From the NCBI GenBank assembly GCA_964559175.1, contig CAZLGT010000011.1:1-64000 (forward strand): a DNA stretch of 64,000 nucleotides. The letters are read 5' to 3'. Below, one piece after another: positions 32,700 through 40,570 of this stretch. The DNA is from Mariniphaga sp964559175. Lineage in GTDB: Bacteria; Bacteroidota; Bacteroidia; Bacteroidales; Prolixibacteraceae. Numbering within the stretch: the stretch's first letter is position 1; each line of letters starts with the position of its first letter. The notes beneath the pieces were generated by a model. The model worked only from the letters and a program-made list of their open reading frames with translations. It searched no databases and was not told where the DNA came from. A program made the position numbers and the translations under genes.

Positions 32700-33782
32700 A
32701 TGAAGTTTACTGCACTTAATGAGGTTCACAAAAAGGCAGGCGCCAAAATGGTTGAGTTTGCCGGATACGAGATGCCCATCGAATACAGCGGAATAAAGGA
32801 CGAACACATGACCGTTAGAAACACAGTTGGTGTTTTCGATGTTTCGCACATGGGCGAGTTTTGGGTAAATGGCCCGCAGGCCATTGAACTGATCAATAAA
32901 ATCTCGTCAAACGATCCTTCTGCTCTGCGGCAGGGACAGGCTCAATATACCTGCTTCCCCAACGGTAAGGGAGGCATTGTTGACGATCTGCTCGTGTATT
33001 GTTTCAGCAACACAAAGTACCTCATGGTTGTGAATGCTTCAAACATTCAAAAAGATTGGGAATGGGTTAATATTCAAAATGATTGCGGAGCAGAACTCGA
33101 AAATGCTTCCGACAGTTTAAGCCAGCTCGCTGTGCAGGGCCCCGCTGCGGTTAAAACACTTCAAAAACTTACCGACATTGATTTAAAAGAAATAAAATTT
33201 TACAGTTTTAGTGTCGGGCAAATAGCCGGTATTGATGATGTAATTATTTCTGCCACAGGATATACCGGAGCCGGAGGATTTGAGCTTTACTGCAAAAATG
33301 AAGATGTTGAAAAGTTATGGCATGCCGTGTTTGAAGCCGGTGAAGAATTTGGAATTAAACCCATTGGGCTGGCCGCCCGCGATACACTCCGGCTCGAAAT
33401 GGGATATTGCCTCTACGGAAACGACATCGACGACACCACATCTCCCATTGAAGCAGGACTGGGCTGGATTACCCGGTTTAACAACGGCAGGCAGTTCATC
33501 GACCGTGACTTTTTAATGATGCAGAAGAATGAAGGAGTATCCCGCCGGCTGAGGGGTTTTGTGATGCTTGAAAAAGCGATTCCGCGCCACGGCTATGAAC
33601 TGGTTGACAACCATGGCCTGATCGTTGGAAAAGTAACCTCAGGAACCCTTTCGCCGGTACTTGGCAAAGGAATTGGGTTGGGTTATGTGGCCAGGGAATA
33701 TGCCGCTTTGGGCACTTCAATTTATGTAAAAATCAGAAACAAAACTATTCCTGCAGAAATTGTGAAGTTGCCTTTTATTTAA
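32700..33782 (+). CDS. gcvT: Glycine cleavage system T protein (aminomethyltransferase)
   Basis: Transfers the one-carbon unit from the H-protein-bound aminomethyl group to tetrahydrofolate, releasing ammonia. 360 residues, normal length. Family motifs: VEFAGYEMPIEYSGIKDEHMTVRNTVGVFDVSHMGE near the N-terminus (quoted here in part: AGYEMPIEYSG and FDVSHMGE), the folate-site aspartate region QAQYTCFPNGKGGIVDDL, and RDTLRLEMGYCLYGNDI. GcvP and GcvH are not in the window, so the system's genes are dispersed. It stands near serC/serA, linking glycine and serine one-carbon metabolism. Confidence 0.96.
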   Translation: MKFTALNEVHKKAGAKMVEFAGYEMPIEYSGIKDEHMTVRNTVGVFDVSHMGEFWVNGPQAIELINKISSNDPSALRQGQAQYTCFPNGKGGIVDDLLVYCFSNTKYLMVVNASNIQKDWEWVNIQNDCGAELENASDSLSQLAVQGPAAVKTLQKLTDIDLKEIKFYSFSVGQIAGIDDVIISATGYTGAGGFELYCKNEDVEKLWHAVFEAGEEFGIKPIGLAARDTLRLEMGYCLYGNDIDDTTSPIEAGLGWITRFNNGRQFIDRDFLMMQKNEGVSRRLRGFVMLEKAIPRHGYELVDNHGLIVGKVTSGTLSPVLGKGIGLGYVAREYAALGTSIYVKIRNKTIPAEIVKLPFI

Positions 33783-33842
33783 AAAACGTATAAATAAACT
33801 GCTGATTTCTTTTTTCTGTTCAAAAAACAGCTTTCTTTTTCC

Positions 33843-33900
33843 AAATCGCATAAATTTGCAGGTGTTATGATTTTTCTCATCTGCAAATCATCTGCGATTT
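33843..33900. promoter_or_regulatory. Nested dyad over the serC promoter
   Basis: Two nested perfect eight-base inverted repeats share a centre. AAATCGCA (33843-33850) pairs with TGCGATTT (33893-33900), and ATTTGCAG (33854-33861) pairs with CTGCAAAT (33881-33888). The inner left arm overlaps a TAAATTTG -7 box (33851-33858). Sixteen pairs around a 19-base loop, with no T-run after, argue for an operator or leader structure, not a terminator. Implied 5' leader about 100 bases. Confidence 0.6.
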
Positions 33901-33964
33901 ACGAAATTTGAAGCGGGTGTTTGTACAATATGGTTTTAGTTATTCACCTAAAAAAGTTGAAAGA

Positions 33965-35035
33965 ATGAAGAAACACAATTTTTATGCAGGGCCATCTATT
34001 TTGCCCGAGTTTACAAAAGAAAAAACGGCCGAAGCTGTATTGAACTTTGCCGGCACCGGTCTCTCAGTAATGGAAGTTTCGCACCGCAGTAAAGAGTTTG
34101 TTGCCGTTATGTCAGAAGCTCAGGCACTGGTTAAAGAACTTTTGCAGATGCCCGAGGGATACTCCGTGCTTTTCCTTCAGGGGGGGGCAAGTCTTCAGTT
34201 CCTGATGGTGCCGTACAACCTGATGGCCAAAAAAGCTGCCTACCTGAATACCGGGTCGTGGGCCTCCAAAGCCATTAAGGAAGCCAAAATGATTGGCGAG
34301 GTGGTTGAAGTAGCCAGCTCCAAAGACGCTAATTTCAATTACATACCAAAAAATTACGAAGTTCCTGCCGATGCCGATTACTTCCATATAACATCGAACA
34401 ATACCATTTACGGAACCGAAATTCTGACCGATCCCGTCGTGGGTGTGCCATTGGCTGCCGACATGTCGTCGGATATTTTCAGCCGTCCGGTGGATGTGTC
34501 GAAATACGATGTAATTTACGCCGGAGCTCAGAAAAACCTGGGGCCTTCGGGAGCCACCCTTGTGATTGTGAAAGACGATGCACTTGGCAGAGTTGACCGG
34601 CCAATTCCCACCATGCTCGATTATAAAACGCATATCGACAAAGAATCGATGTTTAACACTCCGGCAACTCTTCCGGTTTTTGCCTGCTTGCAAACCTTAC
34701 GCTGGCTGAAGGAAAACGGTGGCGTGGAAGCCATGGAGAAAGTAAACATGGAAAAGGCCGGTTTGCTGTATTCAGAACTCAACCGCAATAAATTATTCGT
34801 TCCTACAGTGAGCAACCCGGAAGACAGATCGCGCATGAACGTCACTTTTGTGATGACTCCGGAATATACCGAACTGGAAAAAGACTTCCTTGAGTTTGCC
34901 ACATCGAAAGGAATGGTGGGCATCAAAGGCCATCGATCGGTGGGAGGATTCAGGGCGTCAATCTATAACGCCATGCCTGTGGAGAGTGTTAAGGCGCTCA
35001 TTGAAACCATGCAGGATTTTGAAAGAAACAAATAG
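33965..35035 (+). CDS. serC: Phosphoserine aminotransferase
   Basis: PLP enzyme converting 3-phosphohydroxypyruvate to 3-phosphoserine with glutamate, the second step of serine synthesis. 356 residues from the ATG at 33965, giving the canonical start MKKHNFYAGPSILPE. The longer open frame adds 19 residues of unrelated leader sequence. PLP-site segments are VLFLQGGASLQF, ADMSSDIFSRPVD and YAGAQKNLGPSG (Schiff-base lysine in AQKNLGPSG). A small terminator-like hairpin separates it from serA. A large dyad overlaps its promoter. Confidence 0.96.
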   Translation: MKKHNFYAGPSILPEFTKEKTAEAVLNFAGTGLSVMEVSHRSKEFVAVMSEAQALVKELLQMPEGYSVLFLQGGASLQFLMVPYNLMAKKAAYLNTGSWASKAIKEAKMIGEVVEVASSKDANFNYIPKNYEVPADADYFHITSNNTIYGTEILTDPVVGVPLAADMSSDIFSRPVDVSKYDVIYAGAQKNLGPSGATLVIVKDDALGRVDRPIPTMLDYKTHIDKESMFNTPATLPVFACLQTLRWLKENGGVEAMEKVNMEKAGLLYSELNRNKLFVPTVSNPEDRSRMNVTFVMTPEYTELEKDFLEFATSKGMVGIKGHRSVGGFRASIYNAMPVESVKALIETMQDFERNK

Positions 35036-35040
35036 AAAAA

Positions 35041-35068
35041 AATGCAGGGTGAAAATCCTGCATTTTTT
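35041..35068 (+). terminator. Intercistronic hairpin with T-run between serC and serA
   Basis: AATGCAGG (35041-35048), eight-base loop, CCTGCATT (35057-35064), then T6 overlapping the arm's end. It is preceded by an A-run. It lies six bases after the serC stop and would reduce, not abolish, read-through into serA, for which no separate promoter is obvious. Confidence 0.75.
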
Positions 35069-35085
35069 CTGAAAACCAATACAAC

Positions 35086-36018
35086 ATGATGAGAAAAATC
35101 TTAATTGCAACTGAAAAACCATTTGCCTCTGCGGCAATAAACAAAATTGAAAAGGTATTTGGAAAAGCCGGCGAAAAGTACAACCTCGAACTGCTGGAGG
35201 CATATACCGAAAAGGATGAATTTTTAAAGGCTGTGGCCGATGCCGATGCGTTGGTTGTGAGAAGTGATAAGGTGGACCAGGCAGTATTTGAGGCAGCCCG
35301 CAAACTGAAGATTGTAGTGCGTGCTGGTGCCGGCTACGATAATGTTGATTTGGAAGCAGCCACTGCCAAAAACGTAGTAGTAATGAATACGCCCGGACAA
35401 AATTCAAATGCTGTAGCCGAACTGGCTATTGGCCTCGCTATTTTAGGTATCCGGGAATTATTCAGTGGAAAACCGGGCGGAGAACTCCGTGGACGAACCC
35501 TTGGCCTTCACGGATTTGGATATGTTGCCCGGAATGTGTTCCGAATTGCCCGGGCATTTGGCATGAAAGTGATTGTTTACACCCGGTACAGTAAAAGTGC
35601 CGCTGCCGCAATTGGATTGAAAGTAACCAAGTCGCTGGAGCAGCTTTACGAAAAGAGCGACATCGTTTCCATTCACGTACCTGCCCGCGGCGAGCACATT
35701 AAATCAGTAAGCTACGAGGTATTGAAACATTTGAAAGACAGGGCCGTGATAGTGAATACGGCAAGGAAAGAGGTGATTAATGAACCCGATCTGGTGCGGA
35801 TAATGGAAGAAAATCCCGGACTGAAGTACATGTCGGATATTACACCCGATTGTGAAAAAGAGTTTGCTGAAAAATTTGAAGGCCGCTATTTTTTCACTCC
35901 CAAAAAGGCAGGTGCACAAACGGCTGAGGCAAACATCAAGGCAGGAGTTGCAGCTGCCGAACAAATTGTGGCGTTCTTCGAAAAAGACGATACCACTTTC
36001 CAGGTCAATAAAAAATAA
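35086..36018 (+). CDS. serA: 3-phosphoglycerate dehydrogenase
   Basis: NAD-dependent D-isomer 2-hydroxyacid dehydrogenase family; first step of serine synthesis. 310 residues, the short type without the C-terminal ACT domain of E. coli SerA, so no ACT-mediated serine feedback is expected. Motifs: VVRAGAGYDNVDLEAA (substrate loop), LGLHGFGYVARNVFRIA (Rossmann, GxGxxA), and NTARKEVINEPDLV near the catalytic site. In the last segment the C-terminal catalytic histidine region (usually H in a GAHT-like stretch) reads KKAGAQTAEANIKAG, with Gln in place of the usual His, as in some Bacteroidota enzymes. Assignment rests on this family resemblance and on the serC neighbour. Confidence 0.88.
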   Translation: MMRKILIATEKPFASAAINKIEKVFGKAGEKYNLELLEAYTEKDEFLKAVADADALVVRSDKVDQAVFEAARKLKIVVRAGAGYDNVDLEAATAKNVVVMNTPGQNSNAVAELAIGLAILGIRELFSGKPGGELRGRTLGLHGFGYVARNVFRIARAFGMKVIVYTRYSKSAAAAIGLKVTKSLEQLYEKSDIVSIHVPARGEHIKSVSYEVLKHLKDRAVIVNTARKEVINEPDLVRIMEENPGLKYMSDITPDCEKEFAEKFEGRYFFTPKKAGAQTAEANIKAGVAAAEQIVAFFEKDDTTFQVNKK

Positions 36019-36020
36019 AT

Positions 36021-37271
36021 ATGGCTACTGTAAAACCATTTAAGGGGCTCCGGCCTCCGAAACAAATCGTCGAAGAGCTGGCCTGTCTTCCTTATGATGT
36101 AATGAATTCGGAAGAAGCAGCCCAAATGGCAAAGGGGAAAGAGAAGTCGCTTCTTCGCATTACCCGTGCCGAAATCGAGTGTCCCGGTGTTGAAGACATT
36201 CATTCGGAAACAGTGTATAACAAGGCACTCGAAAACTTCAGGGCTTTTCGGGAAAAAGGCTGGCTGGTGCAGGACGATGAGCCGAAGTATTACATTTATG
36301 CACAAACCATGAACGGGCGCACACAATACGGTATTGTGGGCGGCGCTTCCTGTGCCGATTATGAAAACGGGCTGATAAAGAAACATGAGCTTACCCGGCC
36401 CGAAAAAGAAGAAGACCGCATGGTGCTTACCCGCTACCTGAATGCCAATATCGAGCCGGTATTTTTTGCATACAAGGCGGTTCCCGAAATCGATGCCATT
36501 GTTAGCGAAGTGGTTACTTCAAATAAGCCCGATTACGATTTTACTGCCGAAGACGGCTTTGGACATCACTTCTGGGTAATAAATGATCTTGTTAAAAATA
36601 ATGCCATTCAGCAACTTTTTACCCAAAAAGTGCCGTGTACCTATGTGGCCGACGGGCATCACCGCACGGCTGCTGCTGCCCGTATTGGCCTTGAGAAAAC
36701 GGCTCAGAATCCAAACCACACCGGCAACGAAGAGTACAATTATTTTATGGCTGTGCATTTCCCCGACAACCAGTTGCAGATTATCGATTACAACCGCCTG
36801 GTGACTGACCTGAACGGCTTGCCGGATGAAGATTTTCTGTCGGAACTCAGCAGGGCTTTCGAGGTGGAAAACCAGGGAGCAGAAACGTTTAAGCCCACCC
36901 GGCTGCACGAGTTCAGCCTTTACCTGTCGGGCAACTGGTATAAGCTAACAGCACGACGGGGAACATTCAATGATAACGATCCTATCGGTGTGCTCGACGT
37001 AACCATTTTATCCAATCAGGTTTTGGCGCCATTGCTTGGGATTACCGATTTGCGCACGTCAAAACGCATCGACTTTGTTGGGGGCATTCGCGGATTGGGC
37101 GAGCTGAAAAAACGAGTGGACTCGGGAGAAATGAAGGCTGCATTTGCCCTTTACCCGGTTTCCATGCAACAGCTTATTAACATTGCCGACAGCGGAAATA
37201 TTATGCCGCCCAAAACCACCTGGTTCGAGCCCAAACTTCGTTCCGGGCTGGTTATTCATAAACTCGACTGA
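36021..37271 (+). CDS. DUF1015 family protein
   Basis: A 416-residue DUF1015 protein; the biochemical role is unknown. The family's most conserved block, TYVADGHHRTAAA (about residue 211-223), is present, together with the N-terminal KGLRPPKQIVEELACLPYDV and RLIHEFSLYLSG-type segments. It begins two bases after serA and is found in this position in many Bacteroidota and some Firmicutes, so it is probably linked to serine metabolism or phosphoserine handling; that link is inferred from context only. A terminator hairpin follows. Confidence 0.88.
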   Translation: MATVKPFKGLRPPKQIVEELACLPYDVMNSEEAAQMAKGKEKSLLRITRAEIECPGVEDIHSETVYNKALENFRAFREKGWLVQDDEPKYYIYAQTMNGRTQYGIVGGASCADYENGLIKKHELTRPEKEEDRMVLTRYLNANIEPVFFAYKAVPEIDAIVSEVVTSNKPDYDFTAEDGFGHHFWVINDLVKNNAIQQLFTQKVPCTYVADGHHRTAAAARIGLEKTAQNPNHTGNEEYNYFMAVHFPDNQLQIIDYNRLVTDLNGLPDEDFLSELSRAFEVENQGAETFKPTRLHEFSLYLSGNWYKLTARRGTFNDNDPIGVLDVTILSNQVLAPLLGITDLRTSKRIDFVGGIRGLGELKKRVDSGEMKAAFALYPVSMQQLINIADSGNIMPPKTTWFEPKLRSGLVIHKLD

Positions 37272-37295
37272 CATGTATTTTAAAGTTTTGGTTTG

Positions 37296-37325
37296 AAAAG
37301 GTTCTGTTGCTCAACAGTGCCTTTT
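37296..37325 (+). terminator. Intrinsic terminator after the serC-serA-DUF1015 group
   Basis: AAAAGG, TT, CTGTTG (37296-37309) pairs with CAACAG, TG, CCTTTT (37312-37325), with one internal mismatch loop, followed by more T-rich sequence. Confidence 0.8.
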
Positions 37326-37402
37326 CTGGTTTTTTAACATCCGGTTCCCTGTATTTTTTTCCTGAAAAATCGCTAAATTCAGCGGTTTAAAAATTTCAAC
37401 CA

Positions 37403-40387
37403 ATGGATATTGACAAAACAACACTGGCCAGCATTTACAAACGGAAAAAAAACGACCGCGATATTTTTCAGGAGCTAATGCCTGTCAAAATAAAGGAGGT
37501 GCTTTTGGTAGCCACCCTCTACGATTCCTATACCATAGTGCGCGAAGGACAGTTCAGCGATAAAATTTTTGGCGAATACCTTCAGCTGAATCTGTACGCC
37601 GCCCCCAGGTTTACAAGCGTAAATACCACCGAAGATGCGTTGCTTACCCTTGAACACCGCGATTTCGATTTGATTATTGTGATGGCCGGGCTCGACAAGG
37701 ATGCCGCAGTGGAAACATCGCGGGCTATTGGGAAACTGAGGCCCCGGATTCCCCTGTTGCTGCTGGCAAATAATAACTCCGACCTGCGTTACTTCCAGGC
37801 CGAAATGCGAAAGTTCGACTTCATCGACCGTATTTTTGTCTGGAATGGTAATTCCAACGTTTTTCTGGCCATGATAAAATATATTGAAGACAAAAAAAAT
37901 GTGGCCAGAGATACCCAAAACGGAAATGTACGCGTGGTGCTTCTGGTCGAAGACAGCATCCAGTACTATTCGCGCTATTTGCCAATGCTGTACACCACAA
38001 TTATGACGCAGACACAGATTCTGGTACAGGAAGACGCCAAAGACGAGCTGCATAAAATCTTGAAAATGAGGGCCCGGCCCAAAGTGATTCTGGTCGATAA
38101 TTACGAAGATGCGGTGAAAATTATCAACAGTTACCGCCGTTACATGCTTTGTGTTATCTCGGATGTGAAGTTTGAAAAGGATGGCAGGGAAGACGGCGAT
38201 GCGGGAATTGAACTTTTAAAATTTGCCAAAGGTACACTCAAATATCCCATTCCTGTGTTGTTACAGTCGCAGGAAATTAACAATGCCAAAAGGGCCAAAG
38301 AGATTGATGCCGATTTCATCGACAAAAACTCGGAAAGTCTTTCCATGGATATCCTCAACTTTTTATACCGCAGGTTGGGATTTGGCAGTTTTGTATTCAA
38401 AGGAATGGATGGAAAACCGATTACGGAAGCCGCCAATTTGAATGAATTCCAGGAGAAATTCAGGGATATTCCTGCAGAAGCGCTGCTGTACCATGGCAAG
38501 CGTAATTCGTTTAGTACGTGGCTTATGGCGCGTGGAGAAATAAATATGGCAGAACTTCTGCGCCCGGTGAAAACAGAAGATTTTGGCTCGGCTGAAGACT
38601 TGCGCAGGTTTTGTCTCGATGTTTTTAAAACGGTACGTTTTGAAAAGCTGAAAGGCACAATTGTAAATTTCGATCCTGCACTGGCAACCTCAAACCGGCT
38701 GATTTCGCGTATGGCCAAAGGATCGCTGGGCGGCAAAGGACGTGGAATTGCTTTTATCTGCAACTTCATTGAGAACATCGATTTTCAGAAGCTGATACCG
38801 GAAATGAATATCCGGATTCCTGCCACCGCCGTAATTGGCGCTCTGGAGTTCGACAAGTTTGTTGAAACCAATAATTTATACGACGACATCTACTCCCTGA
38901 ACGATTACGAGTCAATCCGGCAGCATTTTCTCGACTCCGAATTCGACAATAAAATAAAAGACCGGCTGATGCAGTATGTGAAACAAATGAACAAGCCGCT
39001 GGCTGTAAGATCGTCGGGGCTTTTTGAGGATTCGCTGCTGCAACCTTTTTCCGGCGTGTATGCCACGTACCTTATTCCCAATAATCACCCGGATATTGAG
39101 GTGAGGTACAACCAGCTTGAAACGGCTGTGAAACTTGTTTACTCAAGTATTTTTACCGAATCGGCACAAGCCTACTTCGACGCCATTCATTACAAAATTG
39201 AGGAAGAGAAAATGGCGGTGGTCATTCAGGAGGTAGTGGGTCAGGATTACAACAACAAATATTACCCAACCATTTCGGGAGTGGCACAATCGTACAATTA
39301 TTATCCCATTTCGTACATGAAACCTGAAGATGGCTTTTCGGTGGCAGCAGTCGGACTGGGAATGTATGTGGTAGGTGGTGAAAATTCCTTCCGGTTTTGT
39401 CCCAAATACCCCAACATAAATCCGACATCCATTGGCGATCTTCTGCGCGATTCGCAAAAAAGTTTTTATGCCATTGATTTGTCTGTGCCTGACATCGATC
39501 TGGTTAGCGGCGGTGAAGAATCGGGCATTCGAAAGTTCAGGATAAAAGAAGCTGAAGAAGACGGCACCCTGGATCATGCTGCATCTACCTATTCCATGGA
39601 GAACGATGATTTGATTCCGGGAATTCAGGGGAAAGGACCCCGGATAATCGACTTTGCCAATATTTTGAAATACAAGTATATGCCGTTAACCGACACCCTG
39701 GTTTTGCTGCTGAAACTGTTTAAGGAGGCCATGGGATCGCCGGTGGAAATTGAGTATGCCATCGATTTGGATACCAAAGAAAACGGCCTGCCAACCTTTT
39801 ACCTGTTACAGATAAAACCGCTCATCAGGGTTGAACAGCAGGTTGATATCGATGTGGGACAGTTCAATCAAAACGGACTTTTTATGTATGCCGAACGGGG
39901 GATGGGAAATGGTATAATTGAGCATGTCAGAGATGTGGTTTATGTCGATCCCGCCACCTTCGATAAAACAAAAACCCGGCAAATGGCGACGGAAATCAGC
40001 AAGTTGAATCACTATTTCGACAAGGAAGACAAAGAGTATATTTTGGTTGGCCCGGGACGTTGGGGATCTCGCGACCCATTTACGGGAATTCCGGTGCTGT
40101 GGGCGCATATTTCAAAAGCAAGGGTAATTGTTGAAATGGGGTTACCCAACTTTCCGCTCGATGCGTCGCTGGGGTCTCATTTTTTCCACAATGTTACCTC
40201 AATGAACGTGGGATATTTTTCGATACCCCATAACGCAACAGATGCAAAGCTCAACATGGATATATTACGAAATCAGAAACTTGTTAATGAAACGGAGTTT
40301 ATAAAACACATTGAATTTGAAAAGCCACTTGTCGTTTTAATGAATGGTAAGGAAAGGCGTGCGCTTATACATGCCGGGGAGCCGTAA
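37403..40387 (+). CDS. Receiver-domain / PEP-synthase N-domain-like fusion protein
   Basis: A 994-residue cytoplasmic protein. Two response-regulator-like domains come first: about 25-165 (EVLLVATLYDSYTIV ... FDLIIVMAGLD) and 173-330 (VVLLVEDSIQYYSRY ... VISDVKFEKDG ... YPIPVLLQSQE). From about 430 to 850 lies a PEP/pyruvate-binding ATP-grasp domain (SLGGKGRGIAFICNF, LAVRSSGLFEDSLLQPFSGV), and a conserved tail begins YILVGPGRWGSRDPF. The phosphohistidine and PEP-utilising TIM-barrel domains of real PEP synthase or pyruvate phosphate dikinase are absent, so it should not make PEP. Typical annotation as phosphoenolpyruvate synthase would overstate it. It is more likely a phosphorylation-dependent kinase or signalling protein of unknown target. 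The gene is alone between terminators and hppA. Confidence 0.83.
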   Translation: MDIDKTTLASIYKRKKNDRDIFQELMPVKIKEVLLVATLYDSYTIVREGQFSDKIFGEYLQLNLYAAPRFTSVNTTEDALLTLEHRDFDLIIVMAGLDKDAAVETSRAIGKLRPRIPLLLLANNNSDLRYFQAEMRKFDFIDRIFVWNGNSNVFLAMIKYIEDKKNVARDTQNGNVRVVLLVEDSIQYYSRYLPMLYTTIMTQTQILVQEDAKDELHKILKMRARPKVILVDNYEDAVKIINSYRRYMLCVISDVKFEKDGREDGDAGIELLKFAKGTLKYPIPVLLQSQEINNAKRAKEIDADFIDKNSESLSMDILNFLYRRLGFGSFVFKGMDGKPITEAANLNEFQEKFRDIPAEALLYHGKRNSFSTWLMARGEINMAELLRPVKTEDFGSAEDLRRFCLDVFKTVRFEKLKGTIVNFDPALATSNRLISRMAKGSLGGKGRGIAFICNFIENIDFQKLIPEMNIRIPATAVIGALEFDKFVETNNLYDDIYSLNDYESIRQHFLDSEFDNKIKDRLMQYVKQMNKPLAVRSSGLFEDSLLQPFSGVYATYLIPNNHPDIEVRYNQLETAVKLVYSSIFTESAQAYFDAIHYKIEEEKMAVVIQEVVGQDYNNKYYPTISGVAQSYNYYPISYMKPEDGFSVAAVGLGMYVVGGENSFRFCPKYPNINPTSIGDLLRDSQKSFYAIDLSVPDIDLVSGGEESGIRKFRIKEAEEDGTLDHAASTYSMENDDLIPGIQGKGPRIIDFANILKYKYMPLTDTLVLLLKLFKEAMGSPVEIEYAIDLDTKENGLPTFYLLQIKPLIRVEQQVDIDVGQFNQNGLFMYAERGMGNGIIEHVRDVVYVDPATFDKTKTRQMATEISKLNHYFDKEDKEYILVGPGRWGSRDPFTGIPVLWAHISKARVIVEMGLPNFPLDASLGSHFFHNVTSMNVGYFSIPHNATDAKLNMDILRNQKLVNETEFIKHIEFEKPLVVLMNGKERRALIHAGEP

Positions 40388-40434
40388 AATGTGTTAATTT
40401 ATTTCAAATCAGTATGTAATTATTGCTGCCGGAA

Positions 40435-40464
40435 TTTGGTAATTCATTATAAAATTTATCTTTG
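40435..40464 (+). promoter_or_regulatory. Promoter of hppA
   Basis: TTTG (40435-40438), an 18-base spacer and TATCTTTG (40457-40464) fit the Bacteroidota promoter. The implied 5' leader is about 100 bases. A palindrome GTAACA, TC, TGTTAC (40540-40553) lies 17 bases before the ATG and could affect translation or bind a regulator. Confidence 0.65.
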
Positions 40465-40570
40465 TCGTTTCTCGGCAGAAAAATGAAATTGTAACGAAAT
40501 CAACATAAACAATAACAAAAAGTTTTATAAAATTAAACCGTAACATCTGTTACATAAAAATTATCAGCTT

